A stretch of 43,922 nucleotides of DNA from positions 1 to 43,922 of the forward strand of contig NZ_BASE01000069.1 of NCBI RefSeq assembly GCF_000813125.1. Direction: 5' to 3'. How positions within the stretch are numbered: the stretch's first letter is position 1; every line of letters begins with the position of its first letter. The position numbers and the translations under genes were made by a program. The DNA is from Mesobacillus selenatarsenatis SF-1. GTDB taxonomy: Bacteria; Bacillota; Bacilli; Bacillales; Cytobacillaceae. Positions 1 through 8,656 of this stretch are shown piece after piece. The notes under the pieces were generated by a model. The model was not told the origin of the DNA and made no database searches. It saw nothing but the letters and a program-made list of their open reading frames with translations.

Positions 1-129
1 CTTGCGTTGGCGCTTGATTTTTCCGAAGTCGGGAATGGTTCGGACATAATTACTAGCTGTGGCGCAGGTTGCCCGAAGGTGAACGAGGTTCAGAGATGTA
101 AAAAAGTAGAAAAAGGGACAAAAGACCTA
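1..129. other. window edge, no confident gene
   Basis: No gene can be assigned. On the plus strand one frame is open from the window edge to a stop at 47-49, and another to 178-180; the latter would run through the promoter and riboswitch described next, so it is unlikely to be coding. On the minus strand a short open frame also leaves the window but lacks a start codon with a ribosome binding site. The 3' end of an upstream gene is possible. Confidence 0.3.
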
Positions 130-157
130 TTGAAAGGCTTTTCACAATTACGATACT
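130..157 (+). promoter_or_regulatory. candidate SigA promoter of the riboswitch transcript
   Basis: TTGAAA at 130-135 and GATACT at 152-157 are separated by 16 bases. The predicted transcript would start near 163, exactly where the paired elements of the c-di-GMP aptamer begin. The -10 is only four of six to consensus. Confidence 0.4.
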
Positions 158-161
158 TTTA

Positions 162-239
162 TATAGGGCAAAATCATTGAAAAATGATGACGCAAAGCTA
201 TAGGGACCTCTTTCCATTGGAAAAAGTCTGCCAGCTACC
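162..239 (+). promoter_or_regulatory. cyclic di-GMP-I (GEMM-I) riboswitch
   Basis: The sequence shows the class I c-di-GMP aptamer pattern. TATAG at 162-166 pairs with CTATA at 198-202, enclosing GGCAAA. ATCATT (173-178) and AATGAT (183-188) form a perfect hairpin closed by a GAAA tetraloop, the loop that docks in this class. The hallmark GACGCAAAGC follows at 189-198. A second stem-loop spans about 205-228 (GAC/GTC plus TTTCC/GGAAA), and the 3' side carries the expected TGCC..GCTACC at 229-239. It lies 24 bases before the ATG of the 45-residue gene. I see no intrinsic terminator between aptamer and gene, so control at the ribosome binding site (252-255) or RNA stability is more likely than termination. 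c-di-GMP binding is inferred from the motif. Confidence 0.85.
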
Positions 240-262
240 ATCAATCATAAAGGAGAAAATTG

Positions 263-400
263 ATGTCTAATAACGTTTGGCTAACGCCAGAGGAAATGCA
301 GAAGAAAAAAGCAAGACAAAAAACCCTTCTATATGCGGCATTATTATTAGCTACTGTAGTGCTCAGTGCAGCAGTCACAGTCCTTGCTAATCAAATTTAA
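263..400 (+). CDS. 45-aa single-span membrane protein under c-di-GMP riboswitch
   Basis: Small but well-formed gene: AGGAG at 251-255 lies 7 bases before the ATG, and a strong terminator follows the stop. The protein has a short polar N-terminus, a Lys/Arg-rich stretch at about residues 13-20 (KKKARQK), and one hydrophobic segment at about 22-42 ending in ANQI. The positive-inside rule predicts a cytoplasmic N-terminus. No family is recognised. As the only gene between riboswitch and terminator it is the direct regulatory target, so it probably acts in a c-di-GMP-linked process such as motility, matrix or surface adhesion (inference). It could be a membrane regulator, a toxin-like peptide or a partner of a larger membrane protein. 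Confidence 0.75.
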   Translation: MSNNVWLTPEEMQKKKARQKTLLYAALLLATVVLSAAVTVLANQI

Positions 401-410
401 GCACGAAACG

Positions 411-441
411 AAAAGCTCCGATAATCCGGAGCTTTTTGATT
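411..441. terminator. intrinsic terminator after the 45-aa gene, probably bidirectional
   Basis: AAAAGCTCCG (411-420) pairs with CGGAGCTTTT (427-436) around a 6-base loop and is followed by a T-rich tract on the plus strand. The arms start and end in A/T runs, so it can also act on minus-strand transcription arriving from ugpB. Confidence 0.85.
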
Positions 442-447
442 TTCAAT

Positions 448-469
448 AAAAAAGGAGGCCCCTTCCTCC
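448..469 (-). terminator. terminator of the ugp operon
   Basis: Read on the minus strand, GGAGG (469-465) pairs with CCTCC (458-454) around a short loop and is followed by six T residues (453-448). It lies about 50 bases beyond the ugpB stop. Confidence 0.6.
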
Positions 470-520
470 CGCTGCAAAAACAGCCGTGAAAAAGCGGTTC
501 CCCCTATCCAATAACTCTTG

Positions 521-1882
521 TTACTTCTTCTTCGTCTTATTCGCTATCTCAATCGCCCTGTCTGTTCCTTCAGCCGCCTGGTCCAGCGCTTCCTGAGGCG
601 GTGTTCCCTGGTATAAGTTCTCTAAGGCAGTTACGACCTGCTGGCGTGATTCAGGGAAAACGGAAATCAATGCACCCTGTGTCGCGAAGGATGGTTTTGT
701 ATCCTGCAGCTGGTCTACTGTAACCTTGAACTGCGGGTATTTTTCCCACTCTTTTTTCACGATGTCTTCTTCATATGCTGCAGGGTTGATTGCGAAGTAC
801 CCTGTTCCGATATGCCATTTTGCCTGGCTTTCAGGTGATGCGAGGAATTTCATGAATTCCCATGCTGCCTGCTGCTTATCATCACCGATTCCTTTACTCA
901 TCCATAATGACGCTCCGCCAATCGCTACGCCCTGTCTTTCAACTTCATCCGGGTATGGGATATAGGCAACCCCGACATCGAATGAAGAGTTATTGATCGC
1001 GCCGGCTACACCTGCGGATGAATCCATGTACATGGCGACTTTTCCTGTCTGGAAAGCGGCACGGATGTCATCCCAGTTCGTTCCGTAGTTGCCGAAGGTT
1101 CCTGCTTTGTTCATGTCGTCAAGGAACTTGAAGACTCGCAGTCCTTCTTCCCCATTGAACACAGCTTTTGTTGCGTCGTCAGAACGGCCATTATCATTGT
1201 CGACATACAGACCGCCTTGTGTCGCTACAAGCTGTTCAAAGAACCAGCCATATGTCAGCATCGAGAATCCAAATCGTTCGTCTTTCTTCGTCAGTTTTTC
1301 AGCAGCCGCTTTTACTTCACTGAATGTTTGCGGCGCTTTTTCCGGGTCAAGACCCGCTTCCTTAAAAGCATCCTTATTATAGATCATCACCGGTGTCGAA
1401 GAGTTGAACGGCATCGAATACAGTTTGCCATCGACCTTATAGTAGTTCAGGATATTTTCCTCCAGCTGGGACAGGTCATAATTGTCCTTATCGATGAATG
1501 TTTGCATTGGCTCGATAAAGCCGCTTTCAATCATATACTTAGTCCCTACTTCAAATACCTGCATGATCGCCGGCGCATTATCGGTGCCTCCAACACTGCG
1601 CAGCTTTGTCAGCGCTTCTTCGTAAGTACCCTGGAATTCTGCATTGACCACAACTTTATCCTGTGAATTGTTAAAATCTGCGACAATGCCATCAAGCGCT
1701 TCCTGGCCCGGTCCGGACATCGCATGCCAGAACGAGATTTCTGTTTTCTCGCCAAGCTTCGTGCCGCCATCCTTCTCCTTGTCTTTGTCATCTCCCTTGC
1801 TTGCATCATTGGAACATGCCGACATGACGATTAAGCTGAAAATCGCACTGATCACGAGAAACCATCGAAACTTTTTCATCAT
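521..1882 (-). CDS. ugpB: glycerol-3-phosphate ABC transporter substrate-binding lipoprotein
   Basis: Extracellular binding protein of family 1 (MalE/UgpB type), 453 residues. The ATG at 1882 is chosen because AAAGGGG lies 11 bases upstream; an in-frame GTG at 1894 overlaps that ribosome binding site. A lipoprotein signal peptide ends in MSAC (lipid-anchored Cys at residue 23), followed by a charged linker. The mature protein opens with ISFWHAMSGPGQEAL, the glycerol-phosphate-binding type of N-terminus, and contains the usual APAIMQVFEVG and YNKDAFKEAGL segments. It is the last gene of ugpC-A-E-B, 61 bases after ugpE. It would deliver sn-glycerol-3-phosphate or glycerophosphodiesters to UgpAE. 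glpQ and glpK next door support that substrate over a sugar. Confidence 0.9.
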   Translation of the reverse strand: MMKKFRWFLVISAIFSLIVMSACSNDASKGDDKDKEKDGGTKLGEKTEISFWHAMSGPGQEALDGIVADFNNSQDKVVVNAEFQGTYEEALTKLRSVGGTDNAPAIMQVFEVGTKYMIESGFIEPMQTFIDKDNYDLSQLEENILNYYKVDGKLYSMPFNSSTPVMIYNKDAFKEAGLDPEKAPQTFSEVKAAAEKLTKKDERFGFSMLTYGWFFEQLVATQGGLYVDNDNGRSDDATKAVFNGEEGLRVFKFLDDMNKAGTFGNYGTNWDDIRAAFQTGKVAMYMDSSAGVAGAINNSSFDVGVAYIPYPDEVERQGVAIGGASLWMSKGIGDDKQQAAWEFMKFLASPESQAKWHIGTGYFAINPAAYEEDIVKKEWEKYPQFKVTVDQLQDTKPSFATQGALISVFPESRQQVVTALENLYQGTPPQEALDQAAEGTDRAIEIANKTKKK

Positions 1883-1943
1883 CTTGCTGAACACCCCTTT
1901 TATTAAAATACTTCTGGATACCAGAAGTTGAACCCGAAATGAA

Positions 1944-2762
1944 CTACTTGAGCGCTCCCTGGGTCAGGCCTTTTTGGAGCTGCCTCTGTCCGGCAAAAAG
2001 CAAGAGCAGTGTCGGGATGATGACCACAATCACTCCCGCCATGACGACGCCCCATTCTGTCGCGACTTCCTGGGACTGGAGCTGCTTCAAGCCGATCTGG
2101 ACCGTCCTTACCTGGTCCGTGCTTGTTACGAGTAACGGCCATAAATACATATTCCATGTCGTAAGGAACCCGTAGGCACCTAATGTAACAAGGCTCGTTT
2201 TTGAAACTGGCAGGATCACTCTCCAAAAGAAGGCGAACTTACCGAGCCCTGCCACCTCTGCCGCTTCATGCAGCTCTTTTGGAATCGTCTTAAAATGCTG
2301 GCGCAGCAGAAAGGTACCGAAGGCCAATGCGAAAAATGGCACGGTCAATCCTTGATACGTATTCATCCAATCAAGCTTTTGGATGGTAAAAAAGTTAGGG
2401 ATCATCGTCGCTTCCCAGGGAATCATCATTGTTGATATAAAGAGGAAGAAGATGAAATCCCTTCCCTTAAACGGGATGAACACAAATGCATAGGCCGCAA
2501 GACTGCAGACCACCAGCTGGCCGAGCATGACCCCGAACGACACGACGAAGCTATTGATCAGGTAATTCATCAACGGCAGCCGGTCGAACACTTTTACATA
2601 GTTATCAAAATGAATCGATTCAGGAAAAAACTTTCCCTGGAGGATTTCCCCGCCAGACATGAAGCTGATCATGAAGGCATACATCACCGGGAAAAAGACC
2701 AGGAAGGCAGAAATGACCAGCAAAATATAAAACAGGATTTTTTTCGGTGTCGACATCATCAT
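1944..2762 (-). CDS. ugpE: glycerol-3-phosphate ABC transporter permease
   Basis: Inner subunit of the MalG/UgpE type, 272 residues with six predicted membrane spans. The cytoplasmic EAA loop that docks on the ATPase is at residues 166-185 (EAAEVAGLGKF, then RVILP). Its start overlaps the ugpA stop by 4 bases (ATGA), which indicates translational coupling. Three consecutive Met codons (2762, 2759, 2756) make the exact start uncertain by two residues. With UgpA it forms the translocation channel. Confidence 0.92.
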   Translation of the reverse strand: MMMSTPKKILFYILLVISAFLVFFPVMYAFMISFMSGGEILQGKFFPESIHFDNYVKVFDRLPLMNYLINSFVVSFGVMLGQLVVCSLAAYAFVFIPFKGRDFIFFLFISTMMIPWEATMIPNFFTIQKLDWMNTYQGLTVPFFALAFGTFLLRQHFKTIPKELHEAAEVAGLGKFAFFWRVILPVSKTSLVTLGAYGFLTTWNMYLWPLLVTSTDQVRTVQIGLKQLQSQEVATEWGVVMAGVIVVIIPTLLLLFAGQRQLQKGLTQGALK

Positions 2763-3679
2763 TGATAGTGCACCTTCTTTTCTCCGAGCTTGAATTGCAG
2801 GATCGTCACGATTAAAATGCAGATGAACAAAAAGACAGCCTGCGCACTTGCCGTACCGAACTGGTAGTTGATGAATGCCTCCCGGTATATGGAGTAAACA
2901 ATCAGGTTTGTCGCCTGGGACGGCCCGCCTTTCGTTAAAATATCGACCTGCCCGAAAGTCTGGAACGCATTGATCAAGGAGATCGTGATGATGAAAAACA
3001 GTGTCGGCGACAGCATCGGAATCGTAATCCTGCGTAATTGATACCAGTAGCCGGCACCGTCGATCTTGGCGCTTTCATATAAATATTCATCAATATTCTG
3101 CAGCCCGCCAAGCAGGATGAGAAACGAGAAGCCGATATTCATCCAGATCGTTGAAATCGAAATTGACACGAGCGCCCAATCCGGATCAAGCAGCCACTGC
3201 ACGCCCGGCAAATTCATGACATTAAGCAGCCGGTTGAACATGCCGATGCTTGGATGGAACAGGAACAGCCAGACGACAGAGGAAGCAGCGACCGAAATGC
3301 CCATCGTTGAAGAATAGACAGTCCGGAAGAAGCCGATTCCTTTCAGTTTTTCATTCGCAATCAGCGACAAAAAGAGCGCAATGATGACCCCTGTCGGCAC
3401 GGTGTAGAGAACAAACAGTACCGTCGCCTTGATACTGTTGCGGAATTCCCTTGACTCAAATAAATAGGCATAATTTTCAAAGCCGACAAAAAGCGCAGCT
3501 GCTCCCTGCTGGTCAGTAAGAAAGAAGCTCAGGTAAATCGTCCGGAACATCGGATAAAAGATGAACACCGAAAACAGAAGAATTGACGGAAACAGGTACA
3601 AAAGAGCCGTGCGTGCATTAAGAGATTTCCTCCATAAGCCAAACTGCTTTGGAGGAGTACTGGCTGCGTCTGCCTTCAT
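2759..3679 (-). CDS. ugpA: glycerol-3-phosphate ABC transporter permease
   Basis: MalF/UgpA-type membrane subunit, 306 residues, with a cytoplasmic N-terminus of about 25 residues and six predicted spans. The EAA loop is at residues 202-221, here starting ESAKIDGAG with the conserved Gly and ending RRITIP; Ser replaces the first Ala. The start overlaps the ugpC stop by 4 bases and the stop overlaps the ugpE start by 4 bases, so the three genes are tightly coupled. It pairs with UgpE to form the import pore. Confidence 0.92.
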   Translation of the reverse strand: MKADAASTPPKQFGLWRKSLNARTALLYLFPSILLFSVFIFYPMFRTIYLSFFLTDQQGAAALFVGFENYAYLFESREFRNSIKATVLFVLYTVPTGVIIALFLSLIANEKLKGIGFFRTVYSSTMGISVAASSVVWLFLFHPSIGMFNRLLNVMNLPGVQWLLDPDWALVSISISTIWMNIGFSFLILLGGLQNIDEYLYESAKIDGAGYWYQLRRITIPMLSPTLFFIITISLINAFQTFGQVDILTKGGPSQATNLIVYSIYREAFINYQFGTASAQAVFLFICILIVTILQFKLGEKKVHYQ

Positions 3680-4809
3680 ATGAACACCTCTTTATCAAAA
3701 ACATGGTTCTCGATATCCGATGGAGTTTTGATGATTTTTTCCGTCTCACTGTCAAACAAACAGAGAGAGTCGTAATTGATGACAATCGGGACCATGTCCC
3801 CGACATCAATCCGCCATTGGCCGGTCCATTTCGCCATCCATTCCCTTCCTCCCATATCGAAGGAGAAGATCGTTTCATTTCCAAGGACCTCTACATTGGT
3901 CGTTTTTACATAGACTTTATCTTCTGCTTTCGTCTCTTTTGTCGCCGCCTTCAAATGCTCAGGACGGACGCCGATGATGATTGTGTCGGATTTTAATAAT
4001 GGCCAATCTTTTTCTGGAACAGCTATTTTTGCTTCCTCGCTGAAAACAATCTCATTTTTTGCACTGCCCACCTTCCCTTCGCCAATATTCATCGGCGGCG
4101 AACCAATGAATGTCGCGACAAAAGGATTGGCGGGATTGTTATAAATATCGATTGGCTGGCCAATCTGCTGGATTTTGCCGTCATGGAGGATCATGATCCT
4201 GTCTCCCATCGTCATCGCCTCGACCTGGTCGTGGGTGACATAGATCATCGTGATACCAAGACGCCTTTGGATCTGCCTGATTTCCGAGCGCATATGGGCC
4301 CTTAATTTAGCGTCCAGGTTGGATAAAGGTTCATCCATCAGGCAAATCGGTGCCTGGTTGACGATGGCCCTGGCCAGGGCGACACGCTGTCTTTGGCCGC
4401 CGGACAGCTCTCGGGGTTTCCTTTTCAAATAAGGAGTCAACCCGAGCATTTCCGCCACATCTTCGCATCGCTTTTTTCGTTCAGGCTTTGGCACTTTTTT
4501 TACATGGAGGCCGAAAACGATATTCTCCTCAACCGTTAAATGAGGGTATAATGCATAGTTTTGGAAGACCATCGAAATATCCCTTTTGCTGGGCGGGAGC
4601 CAGTTCGACTCGACATCGCCGATTTTCAGGACACCACCCGTGATCTCTTCCAGGCCGGCAATCATCCGCAGCATCGTACTTTTCCCACAGCCGGAAGGAC
4701 CGACGAGGACGAAGAACTCTCCTGGCTCAATACTGACTGTAATATCTGAAATGACTTCAGTTTTTTTATCGTAAGATTTTGAGACACCTATCAATTCCAC
4801 CTTCTTCAT
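3676..4809 (-). CDS. ugpC: glycerol-3-phosphate ABC transporter ATPase (MalK family)
   Basis: MalK/UgpC-type ATPase, 377 residues. The ATG at 4809 is chosen because AAAGGG lies 8 bases before it; an in-frame GTG at 4818 sits inside that site. Walker A GPSGCGKST is at residues 37-45, the signature LSGGQRQ at 135-141, Walker B ICLMDEP at 155-161, and the switch His of VTHDQ at 193. A C-terminal regulatory OB-type domain follows from about residue 235. It is the first gene of the operon. The sugar ABC operon at 24236-27361 has no ATPase, so a shared MalK-type ATPase must serve it; whether this one can is unknown. Confidence 0.92.
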   Translation of the reverse strand: MKKVELIGVSKSYDKKTEVISDITVSIEPGEFFVLVGPSGCGKSTMLRMIAGLEEITGGVLKIGDVESNWLPPSKRDISMVFQNYALYPHLTVEENIVFGLHVKKVPKPERKKRCEDVAEMLGLTPYLKRKPRELSGGQRQRVALARAIVNQAPICLMDEPLSNLDAKLRAHMRSEIRQIQRRLGITMIYVTHDQVEAMTMGDRIMILHDGKIQQIGQPIDIYNNPANPFVATFIGSPPMNIGEGKVGSAKNEIVFSEEAKIAVPEKDWPLLKSDTIIIGVRPEHLKAATKETKAEDKVYVKTTNVEVLGNETIFSFDMGGREWMAKWTGQWRIDVGDMVPIVINYDSLCLFDSETEKIIKTPSDIENHVFDKEVFI

Positions 4810-4846
4810 GATTGCCACCCTTTCCGCTTAAAAGCGCTACTCTATG

Positions 4847-4900
4847 AAAAAGGAGACCACAAATAATGCCTATTCGATAAAGGCAGTAGATGTGGTCTCC
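4847..4900 (-). terminator. leader terminator-like hairpin upstream of ugpC
   Basis: On the minus strand GGAGACCACA (4900-4891) pairs perfectly with TGTGGTCTCC (4861-4852). An inner stem TGCCT/AGGCA (4884-4880, 4871-4867) caps it, and five T residues follow (4851-4847). This is an intrinsic terminator inside the leader, 38 bases before the ugpC ATG. The outer arm is duplicated (GGAGACCA also at 4908-4901), giving a possible alternative pairing. In B. subtilis the glp genes are controlled by GlpP-dependent antitermination at leader hairpins; a similar mechanism is my inference, as no glpP is visible here. Confidence 0.65.
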
Positions 4901-4911
4901 TGGTCTCCGTC

Positions 4912-4927
4912 ACAAGTATTAACTTGT
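4912..4927. promoter_or_regulatory. inverted repeat between ugpC and glpQ, candidate operator
   Basis: ACAAGT-ATTA-ACTTGT is a perfect 6-base inverted repeat, followed directly by CAAGTTTGT, which repeats one arm. It lies in the divergent intergenic region, so it could control either or both directions. The binding protein is unknown. Confidence 0.3.
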
Positions 4928-5013
4928 CAAGTTTGTAATATATATTGAGAGTATATGTTTTTTATTTTGGTAGTATGTTAGAAAATTACATTTCACAAAA
5001 AAGTGAGGGAATC

Positions 5014-5853
5014 ATGAGAAATATATCGCTTTTATTCCTCTGTTTGATTTTGCTGGTAAGTGCCGGTTGTGAGAATCGCAGTGCTGCGCCTGCCTTTGTT
5101 TTAACAGATGATTTCATCATCATCGCTCATAGAGGGGCATCAGCCTACGCGCCTGAACATACATTGCCTGCATATAATCTAGCGGTACTATCGGGTGCCA
5201 ATTATATCGAAATCGATTTGCAGATGACAAAAGACGGCGAATTGATCGCCCTGCATGATGCGGAGGTAGACCGGACGACGAATGGTTCTGGACTGTCAAA
5301 AACGCAAACTCTTGATGAAATCAAGGCGCTGGAAGCCGGTTCGTGGTTCAATGAACAGTTTCCGCAACTCGCCGACTCTGCCTATGAAAGTGTCGAAATC
5401 CCTACACTCGAGGAAATCTTTCAGCGTTATGGGAGAAGCGCGAATTACTACATCGAAACCAAATCGCCAGGGATGGAAGTGAAATTAATAAATCTGCTAA
5501 GGAAACATTCGCTGGTTCACTCTAAATCGAAAGTTATCATTCAATCCTTCCACAGCAATAGCCTGAGGAAAATTCGCAAGCTGGAACCGGGAATTCCACT
5601 TGTCCAGCTTTACAGATATTCAGAGAAGGTGAGGTTGACAGACCGGGAGCTACGGTCGCTGAAAAAATATGCCTCAGGAATCGGAGCCAATTTTGGGAAG
5701 GTGGATGAAGATTATATTCAAAAGGCCCATCTTCATGGGTTGGCGGTCCATCTTTTCACCGTGAATACGGACGAGGATATTCAGCAGGCTTATGAGATTG
5801 GAGCGGATGGAGTGTTTACGGATTATCCTGAAAAAAGGCCAGACACCTATTAG
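5014..5853 (+). CDS. glpQ: glycerophosphodiester phosphodiesterase, lipoprotein
   Basis: GDPD-family enzyme, 279 residues, hydrolysing glycerophosphodiesters to glycerol-3-phosphate and an alcohol. The ATG at 5014 is preceded by GAGGGA at 5005-5010; upstream in-frame codons back to 4945 lack a ribosome binding site. The lipobox VSAGC places the lipid-anchored Cys at residue 19, so it acts outside the membrane. Catalytic and metal residues are visible: His39-Arg40 in IAHRGASAYAPEHT, Glu66 and Asp68 in YIEIDLQ, and His81 in ALHD. TVNT and GADGVFTDYPE near the C-terminus match the end of the family barrel. It is divergent from ugpC, and its product is the presumed Ugp substrate. Confidence 0.92.
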   Translation: MRNISLLFLCLILLVSAGCENRSAAPAFVLTDDFIIIAHRGASAYAPEHTLPAYNLAVLSGANYIEIDLQMTKDGELIALHDAEVDRTTNGSGLSKTQTLDEIKALEAGSWFNEQFPQLADSAYESVEIPTLEEIFQRYGRSANYYIETKSPGMEVKLINLLRKHSLVHSKSKVIIQSFHSNSLRKIRKLEPGIPLVQLYRYSEKVRLTDRELRSLKKYASGIGANFGKVDEDYIQKAHLHGLAVHLFTVNTDEDIQQAYEIGADGVFTDYPEKRPDTY

Positions 5854-5869
5854 GAATCTGGCCTTATTC
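5835..5869. terminator. bidirectional terminator between convergent glpQ and glpK
   Basis: AAGGCCAGA (5835-5843) pairs with TCTGGCCTT (5857-5865). The hairpin contains the glpQ stop codon (5851-5853), with A residues on the left and T-rich sequence on the right, so it can serve both converging genes. Confidence 0.75.
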
Positions 5870-5879
5870 GTATAGAGTT

Positions 5880-7408
<1,529 letters not shown>

Positions 7409-7415
7409 TTTATCG

Positions 7416-7583
7416 TTATCTTAACGCGCCAACTTTAGATGTATCCAACTGTCCTGCCTGTTTTTTACCTACTGTATTAACTAATGCTAGAGTTACTGCT
7501 ACTATACCAATTACCAGCTAAAAAGTCCCTGTGATTGCATTTAAATATTGAGATTTGTAAAGGATTGCTCTATACACTCTCAT
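7416..7583 (-). pseudogene. possible remnant of a small membrane-protein ORF
   Basis: An ATG at 7583 opens a frame of 21 codons that hits TAG at 7520-7518. The same frame then continues for 33 codons to TAA at 7418-7416, and this part encodes a hydrophobic helix (LVIGIVAVTLALVN) followed by a Lys-rich tail. Total length would be about 55 residues. No ribosome binding site is seen before the ATG, so this may be a decayed gene or chance. It sits in the gap between comK and glpK where glpF might be expected, but it shows no GlpF motif. Confidence 0.2.
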
Positions 7584-7607
7584 CTATTGCGCTAGCACTA
7601 AATTCAC

Positions 7608-7639
7608 TAAAAAAGAGACATCCAAAACCGGATGCCTCT
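7608..7639 (-). terminator. comK terminator
   Basis: On the minus strand AGAGGCATCC (7639-7630) pairs with GGATGTCTCT (7623-7614), including one G-U pair, around a short loop and is followed by six T residues (7613-7608). It begins 6 bases after the comK stop. Confidence 0.9.
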
Positions 7640-7645
7640 TTCCTA

Positions 7646-8200
7646 CTATTTACGAATTCTGTACCTATTGATCCCTTCACTCTCACGTATCATCAAGCCT
7701 TTTTTAGGCTCCACGTAAAAAGTCAGAATGCCCTGGGAGTTTTTCGTCATTTCATACCGCAGATCTTTCGCAGCCTGTTTTCTTTGGTTGAACTTAGATT
7801 CTTTCATGTTAATCACAAAAGTATGGTTGTAACTTAAATATACTTCTGTTTTCCGAATTCCTACAGCTTTTGTTTTCTTTACATGCGTGAGGGAAAACCA
7901 GACGCAAAATTCATTATTGTAAGATTTGGTTGGAAATAACCAGATGCCCAGATTGCAGTTTATCTTGATTGGGCACATGTATATATCACCGAGTATTTCC
8001 CTGGAACTTTTCCTGCCAGCATTAAAATTTGAACCCAAGCCAAGCAACGTCTTATTAATGACATCAATTGGTTTCATATCGACGAGAAATGTGTCTTCCC
8101 CTTCGATTACTCTTGTACACAGCTTTCCATTTTCGTTGTATTCCCCTGTCAGCAACACCGTCTCCTGATTAATCGTGTAATCACTTAATAGGTTCATCAT
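7646..8200 (-). CDS. comK: competence transcription factor ComK
   Basis: ComK family, 184 residues (192 in B. subtilis), the DNA-binding master activator of late competence genes. Recognisable segments are FLVDMKPIDVI at about residues 38-48, SNFNAGRKSS at about 57-66 (compare GSSYAGRK in B. subtilis ComK), and LFPTKSYNNEFCVW with HVKK at about 88-109. AGGAGG lies 5 bases before the first ATG (8200) and 8 before the second (8197), so the start is uncertain by one residue. The gene has a long leader holding a candidate promoter at 8406-8435 and a possible short upstream ORF. A sigma factor gene lies about 670 bases away in divergent orientation. DNA uptake genes are not in the window. Confidence 0.88.
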   Translation of the reverse strand: MMNLLSDYTINQETVLLTGEYNENGKLCTRVIEGEDTFLVDMKPIDVINKTLLGLGSNFNAGRKSSREILGDIYMCPIKINCNLGIWLFPTKSYNNEFCVWFSLTHVKKTKAVGIRKTEVYLSYNHTFVINMKESKFNQRKQAAKDLRYEMTKNSQGILTFYVEPKKGLMIRESEGINRYRIRK

Positions 8201-8297
8201 TGAATCCTCCTATGTATTGCTTTATCTGACAAAAAGAGTATACTAACATAGTTGGTATACCCAACACACTTTGTCCTCGGGATTTGTCCGCCACGAC

Positions 8298-8309
8298 TTT
8301 ATTCCCGGG
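8298..8309 (-). promoter_or_regulatory. CCCGGGAATAAA element upstream of comK
   Basis: On the minus strand the 12-base word CCCGGGAATAAA lies 98 bases before the comK ATG. The identical word occurs on the plus strand 33 bases before the sigma factor gene (8824-8835). The GAATA core resembles the -10 of SigH promoters and the ComX cin-box, so it could be a promoter element read by the neighbouring sigma factor (hypothesis). It also forms one arm of an imperfect hairpin with TCCCGAGG (8281-8274 region). Confidence 0.35.
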
Positions 8310-8331
8310 GATTTTTCAATTCTCTTCGCAT
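8299..8331 (-). CDS. possible 10-codon upstream ORF in the comK leader
   Basis: AGGAGG lies 5 bases before an ATG at 8331 that opens a 10-residue frame (MRRELKNPRE) ending in TAA at 8301-8299. The ribosome binding site is as strong as that of comK itself. It could be a regulatory leader peptide or the remnant of a gene start. No homology can be judged at this length. Confidence 0.3.
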   Translation of the reverse strand: MRRELKNPRE

Positions 8332-8405
8332 CTCAACCTCCTGTCTGATTAAACAGGGCTGCTTGTGTAATTGATCTCGGTGTTGGAAGAACCCCTATAG
8401 GTATT

Positions 8406-8435
8406 ATTATATTAATAATGACATTTAAATGTAAA
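8406..8435 (-). promoter_or_regulatory. candidate SigA promoter of comK
   Basis: On the minus strand TTTACA (8435-8430) and TATAAT (8411-8406) are 18 bases apart. Transcription from here would give comK a leader of about 200 bases. Confidence 0.45.
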
Positions 8436-8478
8436 TCTGATTTTTTGTTATTGCCTAACACTTAGATCTAATGGAATA

Positions 8479-8507
8479 TTGCTAAAATTATACTTTTTTA
8501 GTATAAT
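8479..8507 (+). promoter_or_regulatory. promoter with palindromic operator in front of a terminator
   Basis: TTGCTA (8479-8484) and TATAAT (8502-8507) are 17 bases apart. The -10 is inside a perfect inverted repeat, ATTATACT-TTTTT-AGTATAAT (8487-8507), a possible operator. The start point would be near 8514, only a few bases before the hairpin at 8518. Confidence 0.45.
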
Positions 8508-8517
8508 ATATTTTTCT

Positions 8518-8546
8518 ACGGGCCTGGATTCAGGTCCGTTTTTTTA
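8518..8546 (+). terminator. intrinsic terminator directly after a promoter
   Basis: ACGGGCCTG (8518-8526) pairs with CAGGTCCGT (8531-8539), including one G-U pair, around GATT and is followed by eight T residues. No plus-strand gene ends upstream (the nearest is glpQ at 5853). It therefore either terminates a transcript of about 30 bases from the promoter at 8479-8507 or attenuates transcription towards the sigma factor gene. Confidence 0.75.
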
Positions 8547-8656
8547 TTTATATACGGAGTTTTTCACAAGAAATAACTGGGTTAATTCTACTTCAATAGT
8601 AGTAAATACTTTCCATTTAACCCGAAAAAAATTTATCAATAATTGTCTAAAAAATT

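Noticed and set aside
53-244. 63-aa minus-strand ORF
   Set aside because: It is antisense to the riboswitch and promoter, has no ribosome binding site, and its sequence is explained by the aptamer.
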